The position numbers and the translations under genes were made by a program. The notes beneath the pieces are model-generated. The model saw nothing but the letters and a program-made list of their open reading frames with translations. It did not search any database and had not been told where the DNA came from. This document shows positions 19,457 to 27,992 of a stretch of 64,000 bases of DNA, piece by piece (position 1 is the first letter of the stretch; every line of letters begins with the position of its first letter). Source of the stretch: Flavobacteriaceae bacterium PS02336. GTDB taxonomy: Bacteria > Bacteroidota > Bacteroidia > Flavobacteriales > Flavobacteriaceae. The stretch lies in contig JASCOF010000003.1 in NCBI GenBank assembly GCA_029960065.1, forward strand, positions 496,001 to 560,000. Reading direction: 5' to 3'.

Positions 19457-20038
19457 ATGAAGTGGTTTGTTAATTTAGGTTTTCATTTTAAAAACAAAGT
19501 TTCGGAGCAAAATCTGCAGCAAGATTCGGCCGACTTAGAAAAAGGAAAAGAGCTTTATCTTTCAAGCCAATTTTCTGAAGCTTTGTCGTATCTTGATAAT
19601 GCTTTAAATTCTGGATTTAACAGCACCGTTTATGAACTGAGGGCAAAATGTTTTCAACAGTTAAATTATCATTACAGAGCTATTGATGACTTTGATAAAG
19701 TTATTGAAGATAATCCGTTAGAGTTTTCTTATTACTATAGCAGAGCGGTTTCAAAAAATGCAGTTTATGATATAACTGGGCAGATTGAAGATCTTCAAAA
19801 TTGTATTTACTACTACAAGAAAAATAAAAATATAGAAAGCAGTATTCTAAAAAATCTCGAAACAGACTTGATAATCGCTGGAAATTATGTCGAAGACGTA
19901 AAAAATACCATTGCATCTGTTCACAATATTTCTTATCACGAAATAAAAAATCTGATTAACGAATGCCTGCTTCAAATAAAAAGAATCAGGCTTCGAGCCA
20001 GAAGATTTAAAGTACAAAAATATGAGTCTATTTTATAG
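19457..20038 (+). CDS. Small TPR-repeat protein
   Basis: 193 residues without a clear signal peptide. Residues ~24-100 carry about two or three tetratricopeptide-like helix pairs ('AKELYLSSQFSEALSYLDNALN'-like, then 'YRAIDDFDKVIEDNPLEFSYYYSRAV'). The C-terminal part is helical and basic ('QIKRIRLRARRFKVQKY'). TPR proteins act as protein-interaction scaffolds; the partner is unknown. Its 3' end overlaps by 11 bp the 3' end of the GH95 gene on the other strand. Confidence 0.7.
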   Translation: MKWFVNLGFHFKNKVSEQNLQQDSADLEKGKELYLSSQFSEALSYLDNALNSGFNSTVYELRAKCFQQLNYHYRAIDDFDKVIEDNPLEFSYYYSRAVSKNAVYDITGQIEDLQNCIYYYKKNKNIESSILKNLETDLIIAGNYVEDVKNTIASVHNISYHEIKNLINECLLQIKRIRLRARRFKVQKYESIL

Positions 20039-22499
20039 GCATTAAAATATAATTCATTCCTTTTTTAGTCTCAAATACTGCAGTGTAACCTATAGACGAT
20101 TTCTCGCTTTTAATATTCAGTTTTTCGATTATAAAAGGCTCTGAAGACCTTACAGCACATGTTCCTCCAATATTAGATACAATTTTTGTCTGACTCATTT
20201 TTCCATTATTCCACTTTATGTCCACTGTAAAATTACCTTTTGCAGTAATTCCTTTTATTTCTCCATCTTTCCAAGCATCTGGAAGCGCCGGAAGTAAATG
20301 AATTTCTTTATTCTGACTTTGCATTAACATTTCGATTACGCCAGCGGTTCCTGCAAAATTTCCATCAATTTGAAAAGGCGGATGCGCATCAAAAAGATTT
20401 GGGTAACAACCTCCTTGTCGTTTGTATTTAGGATCATTGTCTTTCGTCAGTCTCAATTGATTTTTAAATAATTGATAAGCATGATTTCCGTCCAAAAGTC
20501 TCGCCCACATGTTTACTTTCCAAGCCAAGCTCCAGCCTGTTCCGTCGTCGCCTCGTAATTCTAATGTCTTCTTTGCCGCTGCGGCTAATTCAGGCGTTTT
20601 CAATGGCGAAATTAAATTAGCAGGATGCAATGCATACAAATGCGAAGTATGCCTGTGATGTGGATCTTCTTCTTCAAAATCCTTGTACCATTCTAACAAT
20701 TGTCCCTTACTTCCAATTTGAAAAGGAAGTAATTCATCTGCCGCTTTGTTTACTTTTTCGCTGAATTCTAAATCAGTATTCAATACTTTAGAAGCTTTTA
20801 CCGTATTTTCGAATAAATCTTTAATGATTCCAATATCCATTGTAGAAGCCGTCGTTACAGTACCTTTCTTTTTCCCATCATAAAAAAATATATTTTCCGG
20901 AGAAGTCGAAGGCATTGTAACCAAATGACCGTTCTTGTCTTTCTGCAGCCAATCCAAACTAAATTCGGTCGCTCCTTTTATAATGGGATATACTCTTTTA
21001 AGATAGGCTAAATCCCCAGTATATTCATAATGTTCCCACAAATGTCTGCTTAACCAATTGGCGCCCATGTACCAGTTTGCCCACATTGGATCTCCTTTTC
21101 CGAAATCACCTACCGGATTTGTCATTGCCCAGATATCTGAGTTATGGTGTAAAACCCAGCCATGGGCATGATAATAACTTTTGGCAGTTTCTGCTCCCGT
21201 AACAGAAGCATTTTTAATGTATTCGTCAAGCGGAAAAAACAATTCAGACAAACTTGCTGATTCTACCGGCCAGTAATTCATCTGTAAATTAATATTTGTG
21301 GTGTAATTACTGCTCCAAGGCGCACGAAGTTTGTTGTTCCAGATTCCCTGCAAATTAGCTGGCGCGTTGTGAGTACGGGAAGAAGAAATCAGTAAATAAC
21401 GTCCAAATTGAAAAAATAAAGCTTCTAAGCCAGCATCTTGTTCTCCTTTCGCATATTGCTCTAATCTTAGATCTGTTGCCAGATTGGATTTAGTATTTTC
21501 TTTTTCATTCAGTTTTAAGGAAACTCTATTAAAGAACTTTTGAAAATCAGCTACATGCTCTTTTAATAAACTATCGTATTTCTTTGCAACCGCTTTTTTA
21601 ATCGGACTTTCAGCAAATTTGTGCTCGTCTTTTCCTTGACTGTCAGGACATTTATCAAATCCGTTGAAACTTGTCGCTGCCGAAACGAAAAGCAAAATCT
21701 CACTGGCATTTTTAATCACTAATTTATTTCCTTCAGAAGTGATTTCTCCATCTTTTATAATCGGCTTAACAATCAATTCAAAACGCATTCCTCTGCATCC
21801 TGACGGATCTTCATAAACAACGGGCTCTTTGTTGTAATCAATATAATTTGGATCTGAGTGAGAAGGCGCTTTTCCTTTTAAAACCAAAGATTTTTCGTTT
21901 ATAGATTTCTCATTTTTCAAAAGACTTGAAGCATCAAGTGTCACTGAAAGTCGTTTTAATTGATCTGCTGAAAGTTTGATTATAATACATTGTGCCGGTG
22001 CCGAAGCAAAAATTTCTCTTTTATAATTTACGCCGTCAACATTAAAATTGGTTACGGCTAATCCTGTTTGAATATCAAGGCTTCTATTGTACGATTCTAT
22101 TTTTTGTTCGCCAAAATCTTGGTTTAAAATAAGATCTCCCAACGGCATAAAACTTTCGCTGTAAGGTCCCTGCATGTTTTTAGTTAGAACATTGGCTTTT
22201 TCAAAATCTTCCTTTATAAGCGCTTCTCTAATTAAAGCCAGATTTTTAAAAGCATCTGGATTTACATTTTTCTGTACAGGTCCGCCGCTCCATAAAGTAG
22301 CTTCATTGAGCTGAATTAATTCTGAATCAACTCTGCCAAAAACCATTGCGCCAAGTGTACCATTTCCAACTGGAAGTGCTTCTGTCCATTCAACAGCAGG
22401 CTGATTGTATTGGAGTTTTAAATCCTGTTGTGCAAAAACAGAAAATCCTGTCAAGGTTAACAATAAAAAGAGGTTTTTTTGAAGAGAATGATACGGCAT
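20028..22499 (-). CDS. GH95 alpha-L-fucosidase / alpha-L-galactosidase
   Basis: 823 residues with a signal peptide ending FSVFAQ. The start of the mature protein, 'LQYNQPAVEWTEALPVGNGTLGAMVFGRVDSELIQLNEATLWSGGP', is the GH95 N-terminal beta-domain signature. The (alpha/alpha)6 barrel carries the catalytic parts: 'APANLQGIWNNKL', 'NINLQMNYWPVE' (the two Asn), 'PSTSPEN' (general acid Glu) and 'HPPFQIDGNFAGTAG' (Asp). GH95 enzymes invert alpha-1,2-L-fucose or alpha-L-galactose at chain ends. It is the last gene of the minus-strand cluster and lies 141 bp after GH51, with a palindromic repeat between. Substrate choice between Fuc and L-Gal cannot be read from sequence. Confidence 0.93.
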   Translation of the reverse strand: MPYHSLQKNLFLLLTLTGFSVFAQQDLKLQYNQPAVEWTEALPVGNGTLGAMVFGRVDSELIQLNEATLWSGGPVQKNVNPDAFKNLALIREALIKEDFEKANVLTKNMQGPYSESFMPLGDLILNQDFGEQKIESYNRSLDIQTGLAVTNFNVDGVNYKREIFASAPAQCIIIKLSADQLKRLSVTLDASSLLKNEKSINEKSLVLKGKAPSHSDPNYIDYNKEPVVYEDPSGCRGMRFELIVKPIIKDGEITSEGNKLVIKNASEILLFVSAATSFNGFDKCPDSQGKDEHKFAESPIKKAVAKKYDSLLKEHVADFQKFFNRVSLKLNEKENTKSNLATDLRLEQYAKGEQDAGLEALFFQFGRYLLISSSRTHNAPANLQGIWNNKLRAPWSSNYTTNINLQMNYWPVESASLSELFFPLDEYIKNASVTGAETAKSYYHAHGWVLHHNSDIWAMTNPVGDFGKGDPMWANWYMGANWLSRHLWEHYEYTGDLAYLKRVYPIIKGATEFSLDWLQKDKNGHLVTMPSTSPENIFFYDGKKKGTVTTASTMDIGIIKDLFENTVKASKVLNTDLEFSEKVNKAADELLPFQIGSKGQLLEWYKDFEEEDPHHRHTSHLYALHPANLISPLKTPELAAAAKKTLELRGDDGTGWSLAWKVNMWARLLDGNHAYQLFKNQLRLTKDNDPKYKRQGGCYPNLFDAHPPFQIDGNFAGTAGVIEMLMQSQNKEIHLLPALPDAWKDGEIKGITAKGNFTVDIKWNNGKMSQTKIVSNIGGTCAVRSSEPFIIEKLNIKSEKSSIGYTAVFETKKGMNYILMPIK

Positions 22500-22553
22500 G
22501 TATTTTATTTTTAAATGATAATAATTAATAAAGGAGCCTATTTATATTTTTAG

Positions 22554-22586
22554 AAACCTGACAGGTTTTAAAAACCTGTCAGGTTT
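22554..22586. repeat. Nested palindromic repeat between GH51 and GH95 genes
   Basis: AAACCTGACAGGTTTT (22554-22569) and its exact inverse (22571-22586) are separated by one base. Each arm is itself a 7-bp dyad (AAACCTG/CAGGTTT), so the element can fold as one long hairpin or two short ones. Similar words recur between genes in flavobacterial genomes, as far as I recall. Confidence 0.75.
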
Positions 22587-22640
22587 AATAGTGCGAATAA
22601 AAAAATTTTATTTCAAACTTTATTCGTACGAATATGATTT

Positions 22641-24617
22641 TTAAATCGCTTTCAATTTCAAAACAGTAACAGAATAAGCAGGAAGAGTCAATTGCTGGCT
22701 TCCTTTTGTTACTTTATATTCGCTTTGTTTTGGAGTGATTTTTTTAGGATCTGCAAATGTATTTTCATCTTGTAAATTTGCACTTGCTAAGCTGATTACA
22801 CTTCCTTTTGAACCTAATTTAGCTCCTTTTAAATCAATACTTACTTCTTGGTTTGTTGCGGCAGTATTAACCAGTTTCACAATTATTTCTTTAGAATTTA
22901 CATCTTTTACAGCCGAAGCGTATAAATTGTTCTGACCAATTAAAGCTTTGCCGTCCTGCGTAATGCTTAACAAATCTGTTCCTTTATTGGTCGAAAACAA
23001 TTGCTGCACATAATAATTTGCAGAACCATAAGATTGCAGATTATTGAACCAAATCATATCTGGTGTCCATTGCCAAGCGTCTTCGTGCGCCATCAAAGGT
23101 GCGTATGAAGTCAATTGAACCACTTCTGCATTTCTTTCTAATCCAGTCATAAAAGCCGCTTCAGAAAAAGCACATTCCCAATTATTTCTATTATTTGGGT
23201 TTGCACCCGAAACACTCTGCGCAGCATATTCACCAGCAAATATTTTCGGACCTTTTCGGTCATAATTATCGTAACGTCCTGCATTTTCTCTAAACCATTT
23301 TGGACTTTCATAATAATGTTCGTCAACCAATTCTGCGTTTAGTTTTTTAAGTTCTGCCATAGCAAAATCAAAATGCTCGCCAGCAGGAGAAGGACCGCTT
23401 CCAGATACAATTATGATATTGGGATATTTTGCTTTTATGGCTTTTTCAAAAACCTTAAATCGGTCAATATAATCTGGTCCCCATTGTTCATTTCCAACTC
23501 CAATATATTTTAGATTAAATGGCTTTGGATGTCCCATATCTGAGCGGATTTTCCCCCAATTTGTAGTCACAGCTCCATTGGCAAACTCAATTAAATCTAA
23601 AGCATCCTGCACATAAGGATCCAATTCGTTTAGCGGAGCTAATTCTCCTGTATTGTACTGGCAGGCCATACCACAGCTTAAAATCGGAAGCGGTTCTGCG
23701 CCAATATCTTCTGAAAGCTGGAAATATTCAAAAAAACCTAATCCGAAACTTTGGAAATAATCGGGAGTTTGTTTGTGATTGAATTCTACATTCCAACGGT
23801 TCATTTTTGTTTCTCTATCCTCTACATTTCCAACCGATTTTTTCCATTGGTAACGATCTGAAAGTGTTCTTCCTTCTACAATACAACCGCCCGGAAAACG
23901 TAAAAATCCAGGTTTTACATCATATAATAATTGCACCAGATCTTTACGAAGTCCATTTTTTCTACCTTTCCAAGTATCTTCAGGAAACAATGAAATCATA
24001 TCTAAATCTATCGTTCCTGTTCCTTCAAAAGTGATTTTTAGTTTTGCTTTTGCTTCAGTTTGAGTGGCAGTAATTTGAGCGGTATAAGTTGCCCATTGTT
24101 CTGATTTTGGAACAATGCTCGTTTCTCCAATTACTTTTTGGTCTTTATCTATTAATTGAAAGATGATTTTTTTGATGGCATTTTTTTCATTAGCGGCTTT
24201 TAAAGAAAGATTGTACTTTGCATCTTTCTTCACTCCCATTCCTCTGAAACCTTCGTTTATTAAAGCATAGCCTTTGTCGTTATTAATTTCAACCCTGCAA
24301 AAATTAGTATTATTAGACGCTGTATTAATAGGCAGTGCGCTTCCTGATTCTTTGTTTAAAGAAGACCTTTTCGTGTTTGGCTGTTCCCATCCCATTAATG
24401 GTTTGTCAAATTCAAAAGACCTATTTTTAATCATTTCTGCGTATAATCCGCCATCTGCAGCAAAATTGATATCTTCAAAAAATAACCCAAACATCGTTGG
24501 CTGGATTTTGGTAATCGTTTTTGAAGCATCAACTTCTAATGTCGCTTTTTGAGCATTTAGATAGAAACCGCTCATTAATAGACCGCAAATAGTAAATTTT
24601 CTGATATTATTTTTCAT
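22641..24617 (-). CDS. GH51 alpha-L-arabinofuranosidase
   Basis: 658 residues with a signal peptide ending YLNAQ. Mature start 'ATLEVDASKTITKIQPTMFGLFFEDINFAADGGLYAEMIKNRSFEF' is the classic GH51 beginning. A carbohydrate-binding-like beta-domain insertion (about 75-210) precedes the barrel. The acid/base Glu lies in 'YIGVGNEQWGPDYIDRF' and the nucleophile Glu in 'KIFAGEYAAQS'. It retains the anomeric configuration and removes alpha-L-arabinofuranose side chains from arabinan, arabinogalactan or arabinoxylan. It begins 18 bp after the GH28 gene (24636-26075). Confidence 0.94.
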   Translation of the reverse strand: MKNNIRKFTICGLLMSGFYLNAQKATLEVDASKTITKIQPTMFGLFFEDINFAADGGLYAEMIKNRSFEFDKPLMGWEQPNTKRSSLNKESGSALPINTASNNTNFCRVEINNDKGYALINEGFRGMGVKKDAKYNLSLKAANEKNAIKKIIFQLIDKDQKVIGETSIVPKSEQWATYTAQITATQTEAKAKLKITFEGTGTIDLDMISLFPEDTWKGRKNGLRKDLVQLLYDVKPGFLRFPGGCIVEGRTLSDRYQWKKSVGNVEDRETKMNRWNVEFNHKQTPDYFQSFGLGFFEYFQLSEDIGAEPLPILSCGMACQYNTGELAPLNELDPYVQDALDLIEFANGAVTTNWGKIRSDMGHPKPFNLKYIGVGNEQWGPDYIDRFKVFEKAIKAKYPNIIIVSGSGPSPAGEHFDFAMAELKKLNAELVDEHYYESPKWFRENAGRYDNYDRKGPKIFAGEYAAQSVSGANPNNRNNWECAFSEAAFMTGLERNAEVVQLTSYAPLMAHEDAWQWTPDMIWFNNLQSYGSANYYVQQLFSTNKGTDLLSITQDGKALIGQNNLYASAVKDVNSKEIIVKLVNTAATNQEVSIDLKGAKLGSKGSVISLASANLQDENTFADPKKITPKQSEYKVTKGSQQLTLPAYSVTVLKLKAI

Positions 24618-24635
24618 ACTTTTAAAATGAACTGA

Positions 24636-26075
24636 TTATTTTTTTACTGCCTCTAATTTAGCAGGAAAAGCGGATTCTCCATCTAAATTAATCACTTTTA
24701 ATTCATCTACATTTTTACTTTCTACTGCATATTTAAAGTACTCAGGTTTATTTTTTCCCCACTTAACGGTACAATTCTGCACTTTGATGCTTTCCGCCAT
24801 ATCGAAATAAAACCCTGAAGTACTTCCTTTTACAAAACCTTCCACATTTGCAGGACGTCTGTCATATAATCCTCCTTGAAAAGAAGTCGTTTTATCAATA
24901 AAAACACTCACATTATCAAAAACAATATTCTTGATTTTATCTTTTGATTCACCGCTTACAAAAACGCCATTTTCTCCTGTACATTGAATATTAGAAAAAT
25001 AAATATTTTTAACTTCCCCTACTTTTCCTTCCGTTGCACCTTTTGGAAAACGCCAGTTCGCATCTTTATGATTTCCTTTTGCTCTGCTGAAAGCGGTTAT
25101 ATAAATTGGTTCTGCTTTTCCCCACCAAGTATCGGTATTTAATTTACTTTCAATAATGATGTTAGAAAATATAACATCGCTTACCGTTCCTTCATCGCGA
25201 TTCTGAATTCCTAAAGCTCGGTTACTGTTTTTAATGATACAATTGTTAAAAACCACTTGTCTGATCGCGTCCATGTTTTCTGAACCAATTTTGATTGCAC
25301 AACTGCTGCTGGTCATCGTACAATTGGTTACTGTAATATTTTCGCAGGCACCAAATTCTTCAAATTCTCTTCTGTTTTTCAAGCAGATACAATCGTCACC
25401 GCTTTCGATATAACAATCGCTGATTCGAACATTTTTAGAATGATCCAAATCGATTCCGTCGCTGTTGCGGACTTTTAAACTGTTTAACAAAGTAATTCCA
25501 CTGATTACAACATCGTTACAACCAATTAAATGCACTGTCCAATACGCCGAATTTCCGATATGAACATCTTTAATTCTGATATTTTTTCCGCCGATAATGG
25601 TCAAAACGTGAGGTCGCGGATCTAAAACATTAAAGGGTTTAAGGATATAAGCGTCATCTTCTTCTGCTCCCATAAAAGAAATTCCGTTTCCGTCTATTTT
25701 GCCGCTTCCGCTAATGGTAAAATCCTCAATATTTTCTCCGCCAATCCAAATCGTTCCTTCACCCGGATTGGTTCTGAAAGCACTTTTTGTATATAATTTT
25801 TCATCTGGACTTGCTAATAATTTTGCTCCGCCTTCGATATGAAGATCTACTTTCGACTTTACATCAATTGGTCCCGCCAAAAAGGTAAACGGTGCCGGAA
25901 TTAAAACTCGTCCGCCTGTTTTAGTACAAGCATCAATTGCTTTCTGAATGGCTGCGGCGTCATTGGTTTTTCCGTCTCCTTTTGCGCCGTACTTTTTAAC
26001 GTCGTAGATTTTCTGTGCAGAAACAGTTAAGGAAATACAGAAAATTAGGATCGCGATTATTGATTTCTTTTTCAT
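24636..26075 (-). CDS. GH28 polygalacturonase-like enzyme (copy A)
   Basis: 479 residues from the ATG at 26075, which opens a signal peptide (MKKKSIIAILIFCISLTVSAQ); an extra seven codons upstream are less likely. It has the right-handed parallel beta-helix of GH28. The catalytic Asp residues are in 'LKVRNSDGIDLDHS' and 'ESGDDCICLKN'. The usual G-H-G turn is replaced by 'SSSCAIKIGSE', so the catalytic-site His is absent, as in some exo-acting or divergent members. It would release galacturonic acid-type units from pectic chains. It shares a long similarity with the neighbouring copy B but is clearly diverged. Confidence 0.9.
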   Translation of the reverse strand: MKKKSIIAILIFCISLTVSAQKIYDVKKYGAKGDGKTNDAAAIQKAIDACTKTGGRVLIPAPFTFLAGPIDVKSKVDLHIEGGAKLLASPDEKLYTKSAFRTNPGEGTIWIGGENIEDFTISGSGKIDGNGISFMGAEEDDAYILKPFNVLDPRPHVLTIIGGKNIRIKDVHIGNSAYWTVHLIGCNDVVISGITLLNSLKVRNSDGIDLDHSKNVRISDCYIESGDDCICLKNRREFEEFGACENITVTNCTMTSSSCAIKIGSENMDAIRQVVFNNCIIKNSNRALGIQNRDEGTVSDVIFSNIIIESKLNTDTWWGKAEPIYITAFSRAKGNHKDANWRFPKGATEGKVGEVKNIYFSNIQCTGENGVFVSGESKDKIKNIVFDNVSVFIDKTTSFQGGLYDRRPANVEGFVKGSTSGFYFDMAESIKVQNCTVKWGKNKPEYFKYAVESKNVDELKVINLDGESAFPAKLEAVKK

Positions 26076-26090
26076 ATTTTTTATTTTTTT

Positions 26091-26246
26091 TGCCACAAAG
26101 ACACAGAGGCACTAAGTTTTTTTTCTTTTGGTTTTTAAGCGAACTTTGCTACTTTGCGCGCAATTTTTCAAACTTTTTTCATTAATCTCGCAAAGTGACA
26201 AAGCTTTTTTTTCAATAAAACTTTGTGTCTTTGGGACTTTGCGGCT
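26091..26246. repeat. MITE-like intergenic repeat with inverted ends (copy 1)
   Basis: The ~156-bp spacer between the two GH28 genes begins TGCCACAAAGACACAGAGGC and ends in an imperfect inverse copy (CTTTGTGTCTTTGGGACTT... GCGGC). Inside are CGCAAAG/CTTTGCG words. The same ends frame the spacer at 27796-27984. No ORF is contained. Confidence 0.6.
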
Positions 26247-26251
26247 AACTA

Positions 26252-27781
26252 CTAATGCGCTGGCAATTCAAATTTATTCTGCTCTGGTTCTATTTTTCTT
26301 TTTAAAGATTCGCTGTCCAAATTGCTTGACAAAACATCTTTAAAAATAATTTGATTGATTTTATCTGAAGGAACATCGATCCCTTTCATCGTCAGATTTT
26401 TTACATCATCGAAAACAAAAGCTGGACGAAAATCTTCTTTATCTAAAATCAATTTTATGTTCTTCATTTCGATTCCGTTTACGTGGCGTACGTAAAATCC
26501 CCAAGAAGGTAATTCTCCAAACATCGTAAATTCAGGATAACCGTTGATATTTTCTTTTACATCTTTTAATCGACTTAACGGATGATATGCCATTCCTTTT
26601 GAAGCTCTTCCCGGATAAACGATTTCAATATTTTCTAAAGTTACATTTTCGATCAAATGCCCTGGAATTCCAGCAATTGAAGCTGGAAACGGATTATGGA
26701 AATAATCTACTTCTGGTCCGCGCATATCGTAATCAATATCCGGACGGCCAAACGGAACTTGTACTTTTACATTTTTAACCGATACATTTTTGATATAACC
26801 TGGTTTGTCTCCATTTCTGTGACCTAAACGAATCAATACGGCATTTCCTGTATTAACCGCTGTAATATCCGAAACCTTAATATTCTCAATTTCCGCTCCA
26901 TCAACAGATTCAATCGCAACTGCCGATCTAAACGTATCAAAAACCTTGATATTTTCAATCGTTACATTTTTGAAGCTTCCATAAGAGCCTGTACCAAATT
27001 TCACTGCATTGGCACTCGATCTAATGGTACAATTTCCGATGTAAATATTATTGTTGTGCAATCCCGGCACTTCCGATTTTAAGCAGATTCCATCGTCTGC
27101 AGCATTTACGTTGCAATTCGTTATACGGACATTTTCGCAGCCGTCAACATCAATTCCGTCATTGTTCCAATAGGCTCTGCTTTCTACTTTCATAAAATCA
27201 ATTACAATGTTTTTACATTCTCTGAAACACTGCGTCCAGCCCGGACTGTTTTTCAAAGTAATATGAGTCATCGTAATTGAATCACATTTTACGAATGAAA
27301 TTAGTTTTCCTCTTCCGTCTTCAGGGCGCATTCTTCTATAATTGTATTTCGGGTCAATTCGAACACCTGTATGATGCAGACTGTCGATTGCTAATGCCAA
27401 TTCTCTTCCGTGTCCGTCTATAATTCCTTTTCCGTTTACTGCAATATTTTTGGATCCGTTTGCAATTATGAAAGCTCTAATTCCTTCATATTTTGGATAA
27501 TCATCTGGATTGGTGCTTCCTAATAATATGGATCCATCTTCAAAAAACAATTCCACATCATTTTTTAAAACAATACTTCCAGACAGAAATGTACCTTTAG
27601 AAAAAACAACTTTTCCGCCTTTATTTTTGTTTGCTGCGTCAATTGCTTTTTGGATGGCTTTTGTATTTAATGTTTTTCCATCTGCGACAGCACCGTATTT
27701 TTTAACGTCAAATACCTTTTGCGCCGAAATAGTTACGGAAACACAAAAAACCAACAATACGATTATAAAATTTCTTTTCAT
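26252..27781 (-). CDS. GH28 polygalacturonase-like enzyme (copy B)
   Basis: 509 residues with a signal peptide (MKRNFIIVLLVFCVSVTISAQ). The parallel beta-helix contains 'YWNNDGIDVDGCENVRITNCNVNAADDGICLKSE', with the Asp residues conserved. The position of the usual G-H-G is 'IRSSANAVKFGTGSYGSF', again without His. Length and pattern fit exo- or side-chain-active GH28 enzymes seen in Bacteroidota pectin loci (rhamnogalacturonan or xylogalacturonan type), but specificity cannot be assigned. It lies upstream of copy A, with the repeat element between, and 211 bp after the symporter gene. Confidence 0.9.
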   Translation of the reverse strand: MKRNFIIVLLVFCVSVTISAQKVFDVKKYGAVADGKTLNTKAIQKAIDAANKNKGGKVVFSKGTFLSGSIVLKNDVELFFEDGSILLGSTNPDDYPKYEGIRAFIIANGSKNIAVNGKGIIDGHGRELALAIDSLHHTGVRIDPKYNYRRMRPEDGRGKLISFVKCDSITMTHITLKNSPGWTQCFRECKNIVIDFMKVESRAYWNNDGIDVDGCENVRITNCNVNAADDGICLKSEVPGLHNNNIYIGNCTIRSSANAVKFGTGSYGSFKNVTIENIKVFDTFRSAVAIESVDGAEIENIKVSDITAVNTGNAVLIRLGHRNGDKPGYIKNVSVKNVKVQVPFGRPDIDYDMRGPEVDYFHNPFPASIAGIPGHLIENVTLENIEIVYPGRASKGMAYHPLSRLKDVKENINGYPEFTMFGELPSWGFYVRHVNGIEMKNIKLILDKEDFRPAFVFDDVKNLTMKGIDVPSDKINQIIFKDVLSSNLDSESLKRKIEPEQNKFELPAH

Positions 27782-27795
27782 TTCTATTTTTTTTA

Positions 27796-27984
27796 TGCCA
27801 CAAAGACACTAAGTCACTAAGTGAAAGTGAACCATATAAGTAATATAAGGTCAATTAAGACAAAACTTAAATTATCTTATATTACTCATATGGTAAAAAA
27901 AAACTTTGCGCTTTTGCATCTTTGCGAGCAATTTTCAATTTAATCTTTTTTAATAAACTTTGAGCCTTTGTGTCTTCGCGGCAA
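27796..27984. repeat. MITE-like intergenic repeat with inverted ends (copy 2)
   Basis: The ~189-bp spacer between copy B of GH28 and the symporter has the same TGCCACAAAGACAC start and GTGTCTTCGCGGCA end as copy 1, and similar AAGACTTTGCG-like inner words. A stretch of TTATATTACT and its inverse lies in the middle. Confidence 0.6.
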
Positions 27985-27992
27985 AATAAAAT

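Noticed and set aside
20028..20038. Frameshift or wrong end because the TPR and GH95 genes overlap
   Set aside because: Convergent 11-bp overlaps of this kind are normal, and both C-termini look complete.
26128..26343. Plus-strand 71-codon frame between the GH28 genes
   Set aside because: It lies mainly in the MITE-like repeat and overlaps the GH28 copy B end; no family features.
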